DNA of 64,000 nucleotides from Chiua virens (Eukaryota; Basidiomycota; Agaricomycetes; Boletales; Boletaceae). A model generated the notes under the pieces. That model was given only the letters and a program-made list of their open reading frames with translations. It was not told the origin of the DNA and searched no databases. The stretch covers positions 186,001 through 250,000 of the forward strand of contig JAHNUO010000032.1 in NCBI GenBank assembly GCA_019787685.1, written 5' to 3'. The position numbers and the translations under genes were made by a program. The first letter of the stretch is position 1; every line of letters begins with the position of its first letter. Positions 1-11,900 of the stretch are shown here, piece after piece.

Positions 1-3000
1 GCTAATTGCTCGTCGACCAGGCCATGGTTGTGTCGTACATGCATGGTGTCATGACCTACACCAATTGCCGCATAGCGGGTGAACATGTCTCTATCAGCAA
101 AACTGATTCCTGTTAGCATGTAAGACGTCGAAATATGTGAAATAAAGCCCACATATTTACATAATACCTTGCCCAATCATCAGACTCCCCAGGTAGTCTG
201 GCTACTGACATGCCGCCCCGTAAGAATTGATCGGTACGACCATCTATGAATGCTGGAATGAGGTGACACCCACGGATCACCAGAGAGGGATCCAAAAACC
301 CAAAAGCAGGGCTGTCTCCACCTTCAGGCACAAATCCAACCTTTGGAAGAGTACACTGCCGGAAACCCCCCTTATGGTCCGGATCAGTTCTGAGCCAATG
401 GACCCACAGAACCTCCATCGTCTCCTTTGAACCACTAACACCTCCGGGAGAGTATGAAACGTCAATACTGAATGCTTTGAGTAGCTGGCAGTACCAGAAG
501 GGGTGACAATTGGCTTCTTCTTCCCTCGATAGAGTCATGAGGAAAGAAGAACGGTCTGTCCGCAGGCAATCATGAGCTCTGCGGATATCATAGCTTGTGT
601 AGTTGATGCGAACAATTCTTGATTCCACGATTCAGTCTGGGTTTAGAAAATGCAATTCATTTCGTTCCTCTGGGGTGAATACTCGCTCGTCACCGTCAAA
701 GTCCAAGCGGAGTAGTCTGGACAACAGGTGGTCCTTGAGACACGCGATGAAATCGGGCTGGAAGACATGTAAGCATATATGTGCATCAGCCAAAGTCGCT
801 CACCTTGACGGCCGGGTCGTCAATATGGTTGAGAAGGAACCGAGACAGATTAAGAACGTTGTCCTTTCGAGCTTGGCTTGCCATCGAGTGATGCAGCATC
901 GGCGAAGAGTCAACATCATCTGCAACTTGGTCCTGCTCGTGCTGTCGCCTCAGGAGAGTGCGGCGACGCTCTTGCCTCGCAAATTGATCTTCGACGTTCT
1001 TCTTGTTCGAAAGTCCATACATCCTCTTGATTTGACGGTGCGCCAGCTCTCCCTGAAGGTAACCGTACGTCAGAATGCAGTAAAAGAAATGAAATTTTAG
1101 GTATAAAAAAAAGTTTCAGACTTACAACTTGGGTTGAGAACGAGTCAGTCGTCCCGAACGTCTTGATCATTGAGACGTAATCACCCAGAGCATGGAACTT
1201 GTATGTGTTGAGATTGAACATTTTTGGGAGCGAGCCCGCTGAGCGTACTTCTTTCTTTCGACGTCCAGCCTTGACATCAGCTAATTCCCTCCTCTGCCGT
1301 TGTGCAGCTTCCACAGGTAATTCGTGAGTGATGAAGGCGGCGCAGGTGACTCGTTGAAACTGGCGAAGCTGATCACAAAGGGTCTGTAACGACTGCTGAA
1401 GGAGTATGAGCGAATCGTCCGTGTGAATTCGAAGCTTGGCTAGTGCGTGCCATTCGGAGAGTCGGAATAAGAGGCGCTGAATGTTTGAGTCGTGCACAGG
1501 AGGAAAAAGTCCTTCAAATACGGGGATGGAACACTGTAGTAAAGCCCCTTAATCACTACGAACTGAGACGAAACATGCAAAGACCCTACCTGTAATACGT
1601 GCTCAAAGAACCATGCCGGTCGCTGGCTGGTGTTCGCTACATCTGGAGGGAAACGGCGGATTCCGTTCAATCCAAAGGATGATATTTGCGTGAATCTATC
1701 AGACCACTTTTCAGTAACCACATTGTTGGAAGAATGTCAAACGCACCGTTCATTAAGTATGTCGATCTTACGTGGATCAACAGCATAAATCAATCGGAGA
1801 AGATGCTTGAGAACCGACTTGAGAATGCCAAGCTCGAATTCGTGGAGTAAATCTACAACAAGAATCGGGTACAATTTGAATCCAAAGGGAGAGAGTCGCT
1901 CGCAAAAAGAATTCTGGGAGGGGTAGTTAGCTGGCTCCCGAAAAGTTAAATATGATTCTTACCAAAGTCGGAACCAGTGACTGGTCCTTGAGAAGAGTTT
2001 CCACAGCTGTACCCTTCAACGGCCGGCCAAGGACATAAATTTTCCGTCGCGCAAGTTCGATCTTATGCGCCAAGTATGTTCTTGCTTGAGAAAATCTTGC
2101 AGCGATGTCTCTGAGAAATCCGGTGCAATGGAACATGGATTTTGGGATGAGGCAACGAGGACAAGGGCAATAACCTTTGTCCCGGATGGTAGCAAGGAGA
2201 ACTCTTCCAAACAATCAGTCGTAAATTTGCACCAGGATACGCACGCAATTCACTCACTTTTCTGGATAGTCGGCTGAGTAAGTAAATATCCTGGGGTATA
2301 CCCTCCTGGTGATGCCGTCGAAGCATTTCACGACGATTCCATTCTTGTAAGCCTCGATAAAATCATCGTCGAGCAATAATGTCCAGATCGCATGAATGAG
2401 TTCTCGCTTGCAATGAACGAGAAGGTCGTGGTTGTGTTTCTTGCCAGACACCGAGGACAAAAAATTTTTGATGGACTCTGGAAGCTGAGGGTTTGGGTGA
2501 GACTTCAAGAGCAGCGCAAGAAAGAAGAAAATCAACCTACAGAAGGGATAAACGCAATCGGATGACAGCACCCCGACTCAGGATTGGACCGAATGTATTT
2601 GGAGAGATTTCCAAAAAAAAGATAGATGGGCCATGCAGACGCATGCCCAAACTGTGCGAGCCGAGTCGAATCCGACCAGAACATGAGACCGGAAACTACT
2701 CTTTCCAACTTGCAGCCGTCGTCTCTTCTCTGCTTCATCACTTCGTCATGGGCTTGGTTCCAGGCGTCCGAGGTGTACAGTTCATCATAAACGTGTTGGT
2801 GGCGACTGGTGACCGGGGATTTCCAAATCCTTTTGAAAGGGGTGAGATGGAAATTCTTCGATGATGCCTCTGCAAATACTGCTCGCACGACATCTAGGAT
2901 TGGCCTGTAGCAAAGACCGCCCACCGAGAACGTCAACCCATTGCCCTCCACCTTCTTTTCCCTTGTAGGTACTGATATGTCGACCGATGCACGTTTCCAT

Positions 3001-3992
3001 CTGTCGATCCCGAATATGTCTTCTGGTGGTATCTCCTTCTCAGCAGCGTCAAACCGAGATGTCTCTCTAGAAGCATCAAATCTCGACAGATCCTGGATGT
3101 CGAAGTCGGGGGCTTGGAGGACCTCGTGAACCAGTCGTGTGAGTTCTGAATCGGATTTATGACTACTACCAGTATTTTTCCAGTTCATGATTCGCCAGAT
3201 AGACATGTTTGCCCATGGCCAGGGCGGGGAGTAGTTTCCGTTGACCGAGCTAGGGAGAATGTCCTGGCTAGGCTGAGACAATTCATCCATGGAAACGAAT
3301 GAGTCGGGATCGTGCGACGGGCAATGGCGATATGCACGAGCGATACCGAAGTTATTGAACCATGTAGTGAAGGAATCCCACACGTGCAGAAAGACACGAG
3401 GGATAATCGAAGTGGTTGCGGGGGTAGGGTGGGGATCAACTGCTGGTAACGGTGGCTCAGGGAGCAAGTCTCGATACCTTGCAGGTACCCGTCGATTACG
3501 AGGGGGAAGGGGCTGCGATTCAGTGCCTGTGATGTCAGGGGCATCGGGTATTTGTTGTGAGGAAGGTTCAGTCGTAGCCTGCGAGGGTGCTGGGACTTCT
3601 TGAGTATGGGACTGTGGTCTCTGCTGACTCGAAATACTGGGTCAGGGTGAGAAAAGCACGAAAATGGTCAAAACCTTACCTCAGTAACGTCTGAAACCGT
3701 GATCAACGCCGAAGGATTCGAGGACCCTGGAAGATTTACTTGCCTACTGCCCTGGAATCCATCTGAGTGGTACGAATTCAAAGAATCCAATAGAAAGCCG
3801 TACCTCATCAGCGTCAAGTCTGACCCGCTTGTTGGGAGGCTCCTCCGTCAATAGAAAGGTTGAGTTGGCGCGTGCGAGTCGCTCAGCCTGCGCAGGCCCG
3901 AAAATGTCGCATGTAGCTCGATGCTGCGTCAGGCCTCTCCGGGATAAGAAGGTGCGAGTGCAATTGGGGTGGCACCTGAAAGCAGAGGCCAT
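1..3992 (-). pseudogene. Plavaka-1: Plavaka-type transposase gene, C-terminus beyond window
   Basis: This is a multi-exon gene read right to left. It matches a second copy at 23.7-28.0 kb exon by exon. Exon 1 (ATG at 3992) encodes a C-X3-C-X12-H-X3-C zinc finger (residues ~6-25). Later exons carry landmarks shared with the second copy: PWPWANMSIWR near 3.2 kb, HLTPFKRIW near 2.85 kb, FTYSADYPEK near 2.27 kb, LVVDLLHEFELG near 1.85 kb, LFRLSEWHALAK near 1.45 kb and HALGDY near 1.18 kb. I recognise these as the Plavaka family, which is CACTA-related and fungal; that assignment is from memory. Introns are short GT-AG. A TGA stop at 632-634 lies inside the last large exon where the second copy has Arg, so this copy is probably dead, although the rest looks sound. 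An M repeat lies about 0.5 kb upstream (4487-4626). Confidence 0.8.
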
Positions 3993-4486
3993 CTTGACAC
4001 AATGGAAGTTGTGATACGGAAGCGCGAGATAGTGGGAAGCTTGAGATTTTGATGTTAGAGGCTGGGAGTGTTCGAGTTTTGAGCGGCGGAGACCTAGTTG
4101 CTTCAATCTCAGAATTTGAAAAGAACAAGAGAAAACGTTGAGAAAACGAGGCAATGATGTCTGTGAAAGGATTGAGAACATGTTGCAATCAAACGAGCAA
4201 CCACTCACCGCATGTCCTGATGTCATAGTGATGTCACCGAAAACGCTGAAAGCACGTTGGAATCGAAGCACTCGATGTTCCGGCACAATCCAAGCTGAGA
4301 GTCGACATAACGGGTGAATGGATGCCAATGGGAGAAACGAGGCTAAAATAATGCTCAGAGTCACGCCGATCTGATGAAGGATGAAGAGGACGATAAAGGA
4401 AAGCACGCACCTGGGAGGGGACGAAAGTCTGACAACGATTCGGAGGTCCAGGAGAGGGATTCCGAGTCCTTAAACTGAACCTAGAC

Positions 4487-4626
4487 GAAAGCGCTTCAAA
4501 AGGTCTTTAACCCCACTGTCGCTCGATTCGAGGCGACGGGGCGACCTATGGACACAAAGTCCAAAAGCGTTCTCTGTGCGACGCAAAGTCAACACGAGAG
4601 ATTTCGAGCGGCGCAAAGCCAACTCT
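4487..4626 (-). repeat. M repeat copy 1
   Basis: This is one of four ~140-bp copies of the same non-coding sequence in the window. Read on the minus strand it runs from GAGTTGGCTTTG through CGCTTTTGGACTTTGTGTCC to a GTGGGGTT block. It lies upstream of the Plavaka-1 start. The region 4630-5019 holds no gene I can support. Confidence 0.75.
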
Positions 4627-5019
4627 GAGAAACAAGAAAATTCGGGCCGGGTCTTGAGGCAGAAGGATTCAGACGAGGAGAAAGCTTGAGTGATTGATCA
4701 ATGTCGACGAGGCGGGACGAAGGTGGGCGGCAGTGTCAACGTCCGTCTGGGATGCATGATGCATGATGGCTAGGTCCAAGATGAATCGATGTCATTGACA
4801 AATACGCGTTGCGTATCTGTCTATGTTTCATAATCTAATTGTAATTATTTGTTTTTGTCGTCACGTGGTGTCAATAAGCGGACATTCAAAGTTACACTAC
4901 ATTAATTTAATGGCGTAGGGCTGAAATCCCAGGGTTAACCGCACAATGTCGCAAGTGAAAACGGATTGCATAAATTGAGGGGAAAGCTACATTATAATCA
5001 TACATCATACTGTTAAAAA

Positions 5020-7110
5020 TTATACATCATGATAGTCGAAGGGAAACCGGTGGGGAAGGAGAGGGGGACGACCAAAGTAATCATAAAACGTCTGGATGCA
5101 AAAAAAACACGCCCGCGACATGACCTCGTATACTTCTACATATTTCGATCCCGGTATCAAATTGGTGTTCGAAAAAGAAGGGTGAGCATCCGGCCAGGTG
5201 GAGAGAAGTAGACAGAATGCGTTGAGGACCTGCTCATTGTCAGAGAAACTGTCCGTGAATCCATGATTGCTAGCTTTGGATGGCAGAGGCTCTGACCAAA
5301 GCATGAGCCCAGAGCTGCCCGGGAAAATACCGCAGATGAAGCTCAGTCGTTCGGAACGATGTTCAGCCCAGAGGCGAGGATTAAGAGCTTGGTCGAGAGC
5401 ACAAAGCTCATATCGCCAGCCAGTCTCGTACAACTCCCATAAAATAGCTTTGATGAGACGGGTCGGGGGGTTGGTCAGCGAGGCGATTGGAATTAATTTG
5501 CCCCGCCATTCCACCTGTTCCTTGGGTGCAAGATTCGATCCTTGCGATGTCAGGGCAGCGAATTCTTCCCCAAACGCTTCCAGCACGGCCAGCTTACTAG
5601 ATTTGCTGCTCGTGGCTGCGCCTTCCATGTCCTCCTTGAAGGGCACGCCATTGAGAATCTCCCTCCACTGTTGGGGAGATGGGAAGCGGGCGGGGGGGCT
5701 GTGATCGAGCCGACTAATCCACAGCGCGCGAATCGCAAGCCAGTTCGTCATGAAGCGTTGGTGACGTTTGGGGGACGGTGACGAGATAAGCAGAGGTGGT
5801 TCGGGGACACGATACCCCTGATCCACCAAACCTTTCTTCACCCTGGACGGGTCTTTGTTGATGCGTTTCAACGCGTCGACCCAAACCTGGAAGGCTAGCA
5901 GCATCTCGGGCACCTGCAGCTCTACCCACTTGTTGCGACCTGCGGAAATTGCTTCACAGCAGGTTAGCCCACGCCGTATTGATAATGTCGGTAGACATTG
6001 ACATGACCTACCTGACTGGGGTCCAGGTCGAGTGTGCTTCTGCTTCTTCTCTGCTCTCCTGGACTTAGCTTGAGTGGGCATTTTACCTGCTTGTGAGGAA
6101 AGCTGAGGGGTGGACGAATCTGAAATGCTGGGCTTCTGGTTGTAAGAAGGTGTATAGGTGCGCCGAGTGTGAAAGTGACGATCGAAGCCCCCTTTTCCGA
6201 GATACAGGTTTGCAAAGGGTTGGACGGATCTGCCAGCTTCGGCGTACATGCCACGGATGATATCGTCGGGAAACGTGAACCTGACATGCTTCTCGATGTT
6301 CGTGTCCGGAGTGATTGAGAGGCGGGGACAGATCAACCACACTGGCACACCCACATGGAACAGGTCGTCGCAGGTTTTCGTGTCTTGCGTGAAGCATCCC
6401 ATCCAGTGGGATCGGACAGGAAGGGGGGGACCAGACGGGTAGGCGATATGAGGTTGAACATAAGTAACGTAGTCGATGAACGCCATGATGTTGAGGAAGT
6501 ACCATTGGGCTTCGGCGACGAAAACAATGATATCACGGTATGTAAGCGGGTGAGTGAGGAGCAACATAGTGTCGTGTTTCAGGCTCTGGATCATCCTACT
6601 TGCAATGTCCTGCTTGTCACCACGGGTGTTCTTCCATGCCTGGTGGCGCTCAGACGCAATCTGATGCAAAGAAACGACGCCGACTGCCTTTTCTTGCTTC
6701 AGCTTCCCAACTTGAAAGGCGGCGTGAGGAAGAGGTTTGAAGTCTTCCGGCGTGGGGCGATACCACGCCCATAACAAAGGGTCGGGCGGTGAGTAGTGCT
6801 CCTTGCGACGGATGCAGACAGCATAACAAAATTCTTTACTGTATGTCTGCGGCCATTGAAAACAATCCGCTGTACCAAATCGCCCATCTGCTCGAGCCCG
6901 CAGTTCCTCTTCGTTGTTATGGGGTTTGGGGACGAAGGTCATGTTGGGCGAGGTGTAGACGGTTGTGGCTGCATCATGTCCGGTGGCGATCGATTTGGCA
7001 TCCAAGGAATTGTACGTAGCTGGTAGATTGCGTGGGTTTTGATCCGAACATAAGGTATGAGAAGACTTACCATCATGAGCGCGAGTTTGGGGAGCAAATT
7101 TCAAGGTCAT
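5020..7110 (-). CDS. Hypothetical protein of a probable agaricomycete multi-copy family, 3 exons
   Basis: I do not recognise a named domain. The reading frame is open from the stop at 5020 to beyond the ATG at 7110. Two good introns lie inside it: 7070-7020 (GTAAGT...CCAG) and 6011-5940 (GTAGGT...GCAG). Both keep frame, giving a spliced product of about 655 residues. Visible features are a Trp/Tyr-rich N-terminal half with WMGCFTQDTKTC near the middle, then a basic Lys/Arg stretch before intron 2 that could be a nuclear signal. A C-terminal half follows, with a conserved-looking FICGIFPGSSGLMLWSEPLP segment. Proteins of this style are common in agaricomycete genomes near transposons; that is memory, not evidence. 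An M repeat (7289-7426) lies 180-320 bp upstream of the ATG. No lesion is seen, so the gene may be functional. Confidence 0.7.
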   Translation of the reverse strand: MTLKFAPQTRAHDGKSSHTLCSDQNPRNLPATYNSLDAKSIATGHDAATTVYTSPNMTFVPKPHNNEEELRARADGRFGTADCFQWPQTYSKEFCYAVCIRRKEHYSPPDPLLWAWYRPTPEDFKPLPHAAFQVGKLKQEKAVGVVSLHQIASERHQAWKNTRGDKQDIASRMIQSLKHDTMLLLTHPLTYRDIIVFVAEAQWYFLNIMAFIDYVTYVQPHIAYPSGPPLPVRSHWMGCFTQDTKTCDDLFHVGVPVWLICPRLSITPDTNIEKHVRFTFPDDIIRGMYAEAGRSVQPFANLYLGKGGFDRHFHTRRTYTPSYNQKPSISDSSTPQLSSQAGKMPTQAKSRRAEKKQKHTRPGPQSGRSCQCLPTLSIRRGLTCCEAISAGRNKWVELQVPEMLLAFQVWVDALKRINKDPSRVKKGLVDQGYRVPEPPLLISSPSPKRHQRFMTNWLAIRALWISRLDHSPPARFPSPQQWREILNGVPFKEDMEGAATSSKSSKLAVLEAFGEEFAALTSQGSNLAPKEQVEWRGKLIPIASLTNPPTRLIKAILWELYETGWRYELCALDQALNPRLWAEHRSERLSFICGIFPGSSGLMLWSEPLPSKASNHGFTDSFSDNEQVLNAFCLLLSTWPDAHPSFSNTNLIPGSKYVEVYEVMSRACFFCIQTFYDYFGRPPLLPHRFPFDYHDV

Positions 7111-7288
7111 ATCAGTAATGGCTAGAATATGGGTCAAGATCGTGCCGATGGACCAGGGATTAGGTACAGTACCAGTATTGACAAAGAGTCTAAGGCTGTA
7201 TCCACCAGAGGTGCGAGATCTGTGTGTGGCGACGAGGTAGTGGGAAGAAGGATTTCAAACGGAAAGAGCTTCGACCGTGAATTCGACC

Positions 7289-7426
7289 GCGAATCGAGTG
7301 ACTCAGGGGGGTTGAAGGCCCTTGGCGATGGGGCGGCCCTATGGACACAAAGTCCAAAAGCGTTCTGTGCGCGACACGAAGTCAACACAAAGAGAGATCG
7401 AGCGGCGCAAAGCCAACTCAGTGAGG
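7289..7426 (-). repeat. M repeat copy 2, with an inverted tail
   Basis: The core matches the other M repeats, but the terminal ~35 bp (7289-7323, the GGGGTTGAAGGCCCTT block) is present in inverted orientation. This copy pairs with copy 3. The wider segments 7300-7505 and 7985-8205 form an imperfect inverted repeat of ~205-220 bp around a ~480-bp centre that contains no gene I can support. Confidence 0.75.
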
Positions 7427-8063
7427 ATTCCAGGACGAGGGGGCGAGGCTGCGATGAATGTCGTCCAGGTGCAGAGGCATCACACGAAGACAGTCTTGAG
7501 GGGTAATGAGGCAGAGAGTATCAGGAAGGGTTCGAATGTAAGCGGGGGGTGGGAGGTGTAGATCTGAATTAAAACCAAGTAGCTATATAGGTTGAGATGG
7601 GTCTATTGTCTGATTCAATTATTGCCAATGGACGTGTGGACCATGTGGACACATTATTTGTTGTTGTTGTTGCTTGTTTTCTACAAGCGTTGGGAACATC
7701 TCAGTATACCCACAGATCCTTGACTCCCGCATTACGGATCATCGATCATCAATCACACTGGTTACACGTTGCCTCCTCCATCCCGCCCTCTGGATATATC
7801 CGAATGACCCATTGTAGAAGGGATTCAGTAGGCTGAAGTGGGTCACCCGGTAAGTGATGTGCCCTTGAATCATAAGCAATAAGGGCTTGTAGGCTCGTAC
7901 TAACCACCGATGTCTATCGCCATCGTTGACGAGATTGCCGCTCCCACGCCGCCGCCGCCACCTTGTCCCTCAGATTGGATTACTGTTACTCCTCAAGATT
8001 GTCTCTGCGCAACGCCTCTGCACCTGGACAACATTCATCACCTCGCCCCCTCATCCCTTGGAA

Positions 8064-8205
8064 TCCTCACTGAGTTGGCTTTGTGCTGCTTGATCTCTCT
8101 TTGCATTGACTTTGTGTCACGCACAGAACGCTTTTGGACTTTGTGTCCATAGGGCCGCCCCATCACCACCGCAAATCAAGTGATAGTGGGGTTGAAGGCC
8201 CTTCG
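8064..8205 (+). repeat. M repeat copy 3
   Basis: This copy has the opposite orientation to copies 1 and 2. The similarity to copy 2 extends outward to ~7985 (CCAGGTGCAGAGGC on the minus strand in both). A partial relative of the start of the motif recurs at 8363-8412. The stretch 8206-8556 has degenerate repeated phrases (TCGAAGTAAGTACAG-like) that resume after Copia-A at 14876-14960, but no gene. Confidence 0.75.
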
Positions 8206-8556
8206 AAGCCCTTTCTCCTCAATCCCTTTCTCCTCCTCGTTCACTTCCTCGAAGGTAGGTACAGTGTTACTGCACTCCTCCCCATCAAACTCATTACTAT
8301 CCAGTGTCATCGATATGTAACACCCCGGTGTCTAATAGGGTCACCTTCCTTGGACCACGGACCTCACTGAGCTGGCTTTGTGCCACTCGAATCTTTCTGT
8401 GATGATCTCATGTCGAACTTGGAAGCGCTTTCCCCCTTCAACCCTGTCCTCATCTATTTCATCGAAGTAAGTACAGTATCAAAGTCACTTTGTTATTGTG
8501 CTTCCCCCACTGTACTCCATCCTTAGCTCATCGATATCCCTCTATCTGCTGGGGTC

Positions 8557-8924
8557 TGTTAGAACAGACCGGTTCCGAAGGACCCGGTTGTCCCGAGGGC
8601 AGAGTCACTGCTCTGGTGACTTACCTGATGGTGAAGCTCAAGATGATATTGTGGAGGATGGAGAGAGAGAAGATTGTTATTCTGTATATACAGTAGAACA
8701 TGTTTATATATCTACTGTAATGCTATGCTGTACCTGTAGTGAGGAGTAATGGTACTGCATTGATGATTGTAACTAATTGTATTGTAGTGCCTAAGGTACT
8801 ACAATAAGTCTATAGTCGTTCTGGTACTTCCAGAGCGCGGGAACCTCGGAACTTCCGGAAGCGGAAGCCTCGGAGTCGCGGGAACTACCCGGAACGGTCG
8901 GAACAGTTTATACATATTCCAACA
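8557..8924 (-). repeat. Copia-A 3' LTR
   Basis: The 368-bp LTR is bounded by TG...CA. It holds a palindromic CTGTATATACAG, a small hairpin (TTGTAGT/ACTACAA) and a cluster of CGGAA/TTCCG words at 8845-8905. Confidence 0.95.
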
Positions 8925-8985
8925 CTCCCCCTTGCCTTGTGTACGCAGACACTTCAGGCATAAGAAAGGACTTTCGCACAAGCTG

Positions 8986-11900
8986 TTAGGCTGGCGAGTA
9001 AAACTCCAAACCAAGCAAGGAGCAAAACTTCTCGAACTTGACATGTCCAAGGTTCTTAGTGAACATATCCGCTGGATTGTCATCTCCAGGGACATAAAGT
9101 AGCTCTACTTGTTTGTAAATCATCACTGCATCTCGTACAAAATGGTAGCGGATGTGGATGTGTTTGGAACGCTTTTCAGTGACTGGGTTCTGAGCTATAA
9201 ATAGCGATCCCTGATTGTCACCACAGATCGGGATTGGTTTTAGATGGTATCCGAGTTCTTCCATCATTTGAAAAATCCATACAGCCTGGCGAGAACAATC
9301 ACTCAGAGCCATGTACTCAGCTTCTGTAGGAGAAAGGGCTGTGGTTTTCTGTAGGTGTGAATTCCATAGGAAAACACCATTGGCTAGCTTCATATAAAAG
9401 CCAGTCTGAGAGTGACTGGTAATCTTATCTTGACCCAGTCAGAATCAGTGAAGGCAATAATCCCTTTGCCAGAAGATCCGTCAAACACAAGTGAATAATC
9501 ACGAGTGCCGGCTAAGTAACGGCATATATACAGGGCCTTATCAAGGTGCTCCTGTGAGGGATTTGCGGATTGTCTAGCCAGTTGCGTTACACCATAGGCA
9601 ATATCCGGTCGTGTGCCAATCATAAGATATATTAATGAGCCTATCACTGTCTGGAAGCGCGTCCGCAACTCTAAATTGACAGAGGCATCATTCTTCGCTG
9701 GGCAATATCCCTGCGGTAAGGGAGTACGAGGAGGCTTGGCATTTGTCATGCTAAAGCGCTCAAGCACTTTGTCGAGGTATGAGACTTGGTCTATGAGGAT
9801 CCTATGACCTTCTCGACATATATTCATTCTGAGGAATTCATGCGTTTCACCCAGATCATGGCATTCCCACTTCTTCATGAATGTGGCCTTTAGCTTATCT
9901 ACTAAAGCTTTACTGGGTCCGCAGAAGAGGGTGTCGTCTACGTAGATAATCGCTAGGACGATATCTTTTCCATTGTGATAGATAAAGAGGCCAGCATCTG
10001 TTCTAAGTCGCTTGAAGCCTAGTGCCTGCATCGACTGATCTAAAGATCTCCACCAGGCTAAACCTGCCTGTTTTAAGCCATAGATGGCTCGGAGTAGTCA
10101 GAGGACTTTGCCTTTTGAGTTGGGAGGCACAAACCCTTCAGGAAACTCCATGTAGAGTTCCTCTTCCAGTATTCCATATAGGAAGGCAGATCGGACATCA
10201 AGTCCTGATATGTGCCAATCATTGAGAGCAGATAGAGTGAGCATGCATCGCACTGTCTCAAAGCGTACAACTGGGCTGAAGATCTCATCAAAGTCAAGCC
10301 CTTCCACCTGTGAGAAGCCTTTGGCAACTAGGCGGGCTTTCTTGCGACCATCTGTTTTGACATCAAACACCCATCTATTTTTTATAACCTTTCGGTTGGG
10401 TGGACGGTCTGTGACTTCAAAGACTTTGCGATCTTTCATAATTTGTAGCTCTTCCTCACAAGCTTTATGCCAGAGCTTTTGCTCTTGGTGAGGGAGCTTA
10501 AGTATGTCACGGTATGACCAGTCTCTATAGTTGACTTTGGTCATTCCAGAGTTTCCGAGCGGAACTGCATGAGCACATAGATAATGCAATAAAGCATCTC
10601 CCCCTTCCCTGGTCAGGCGTTCTACATCATCTTCTGACAGAGTTGGTGAGGGTGGGAGGCCACCAGGGATGTCTGGTGTTGCAGGTTCATGTGGAGTGCT
10701 CGATGATTCACCAATCATCTCTTTCCAGCGTGATTCCCTCTCAATTTCTTTGAGTTGTTTCAAAGGGTGTCTCTGTTCTCCATAGACATTCCCAGGTCGT
10801 CTAGGAGGGTTTTTAATCCTTTCACTGCGACGTGGTAAAGCTGGAGGGGCTGCTGGAGGTAGTCTAGGAGCACGAGGAGGGGTCACTGGAGGTGGTGGTG
10901 TTTCTTGCAAGTGTTCCAGTGCTTCCGGTGCTTCCGGTGTTTCCGGGCGTTCCGGTTGCATTGGTGTTTCTGGTCGTATGACAGGATGATGAGGAGCACG
11001 TTGAGGTGCATCAGACTCATCAGAGGAGAAATCCTCTGGTTCAGAGTGATGGTCATGATGAGGAGGTGGGTTGTGTGGTACACTGCTTACCGGCCTGTGA
11101 GGCCGAGCCCCTGGACAACGAGGGAACAGGTTCTTGTCAAAGATGGCATGAGCAGAAGTGAATATTGCATTGTTAGGACGCATGAAAATCCAATTGGATT
11201 CACTTCCTGCTGATACACCAAGGTAGATCATCAACTGTGATTTGGGCTGTAATTTGCCCGTTCTAATCTTATTGGGAAGATGCACATAGGCACCACATCC
11301 AAAAACACGTAAGTGTGAGATTGAAGGTTTCTGTCCAGTGAGCAATTCATAAGGAGTTTTCCAATTCAATCGGGCCAATGGAGTGCGGTTGTATACATGG
11401 GAAGCATGTAAATATGCAAATTCCCAGTAGGAATTAGGGAGACAAGCTTGAAGTCGCATTGCCTGTGCCTTATCCATGAGAGTACAGATTAACCGTTCTG
11501 CACGTCCATTTTGCTGATGAGCATATGGGGCTGATTGGAGTATGTGTATACCTTGGTCTCGCATATACTCGGTAAAGGCTTTAGAAGTGAATTCACCTCC
11601 GGCATCAGAGCGCCAACCTTTAATTTGAGCATTATATTGGTTGCGGACATAGGTAAAGAATTGCTTTGTAGCCTTTAAGGCTTGATCCTTGGATTTGAGA
11701 CATACAACCCATGACATAGATGTATAGTCATCATAAAACACGATCACATATTTATGCTTATGATATGATTCAACCTCAAAATACTTGAGATCTGAGTGTA
11801 TTAACTCAAAGGGAGCAGAGGCTCTCTTCTCAGTATGAGGGAATGATCAGTTTGGTTGTTTTCCAAGTTCACATCCAGGACAGATGGGTGCTTTCAACGG

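Noticed and set aside
4009..4406. Longer N-terminal extension of Plavaka-1 up to 4406
   Set aside because: The extension is hydrophobic and unlike Plavaka-2; the ATG at 3992 just before the zinc finger fits both copies better.
8845..8905. Heat-shock-type element in the Copia-A LTR
   Set aside because: CGGAA/TTCCG words are frequent, but the spacing between GAA and TTC is not the required two bases in most pairs; reported only as a word cluster.
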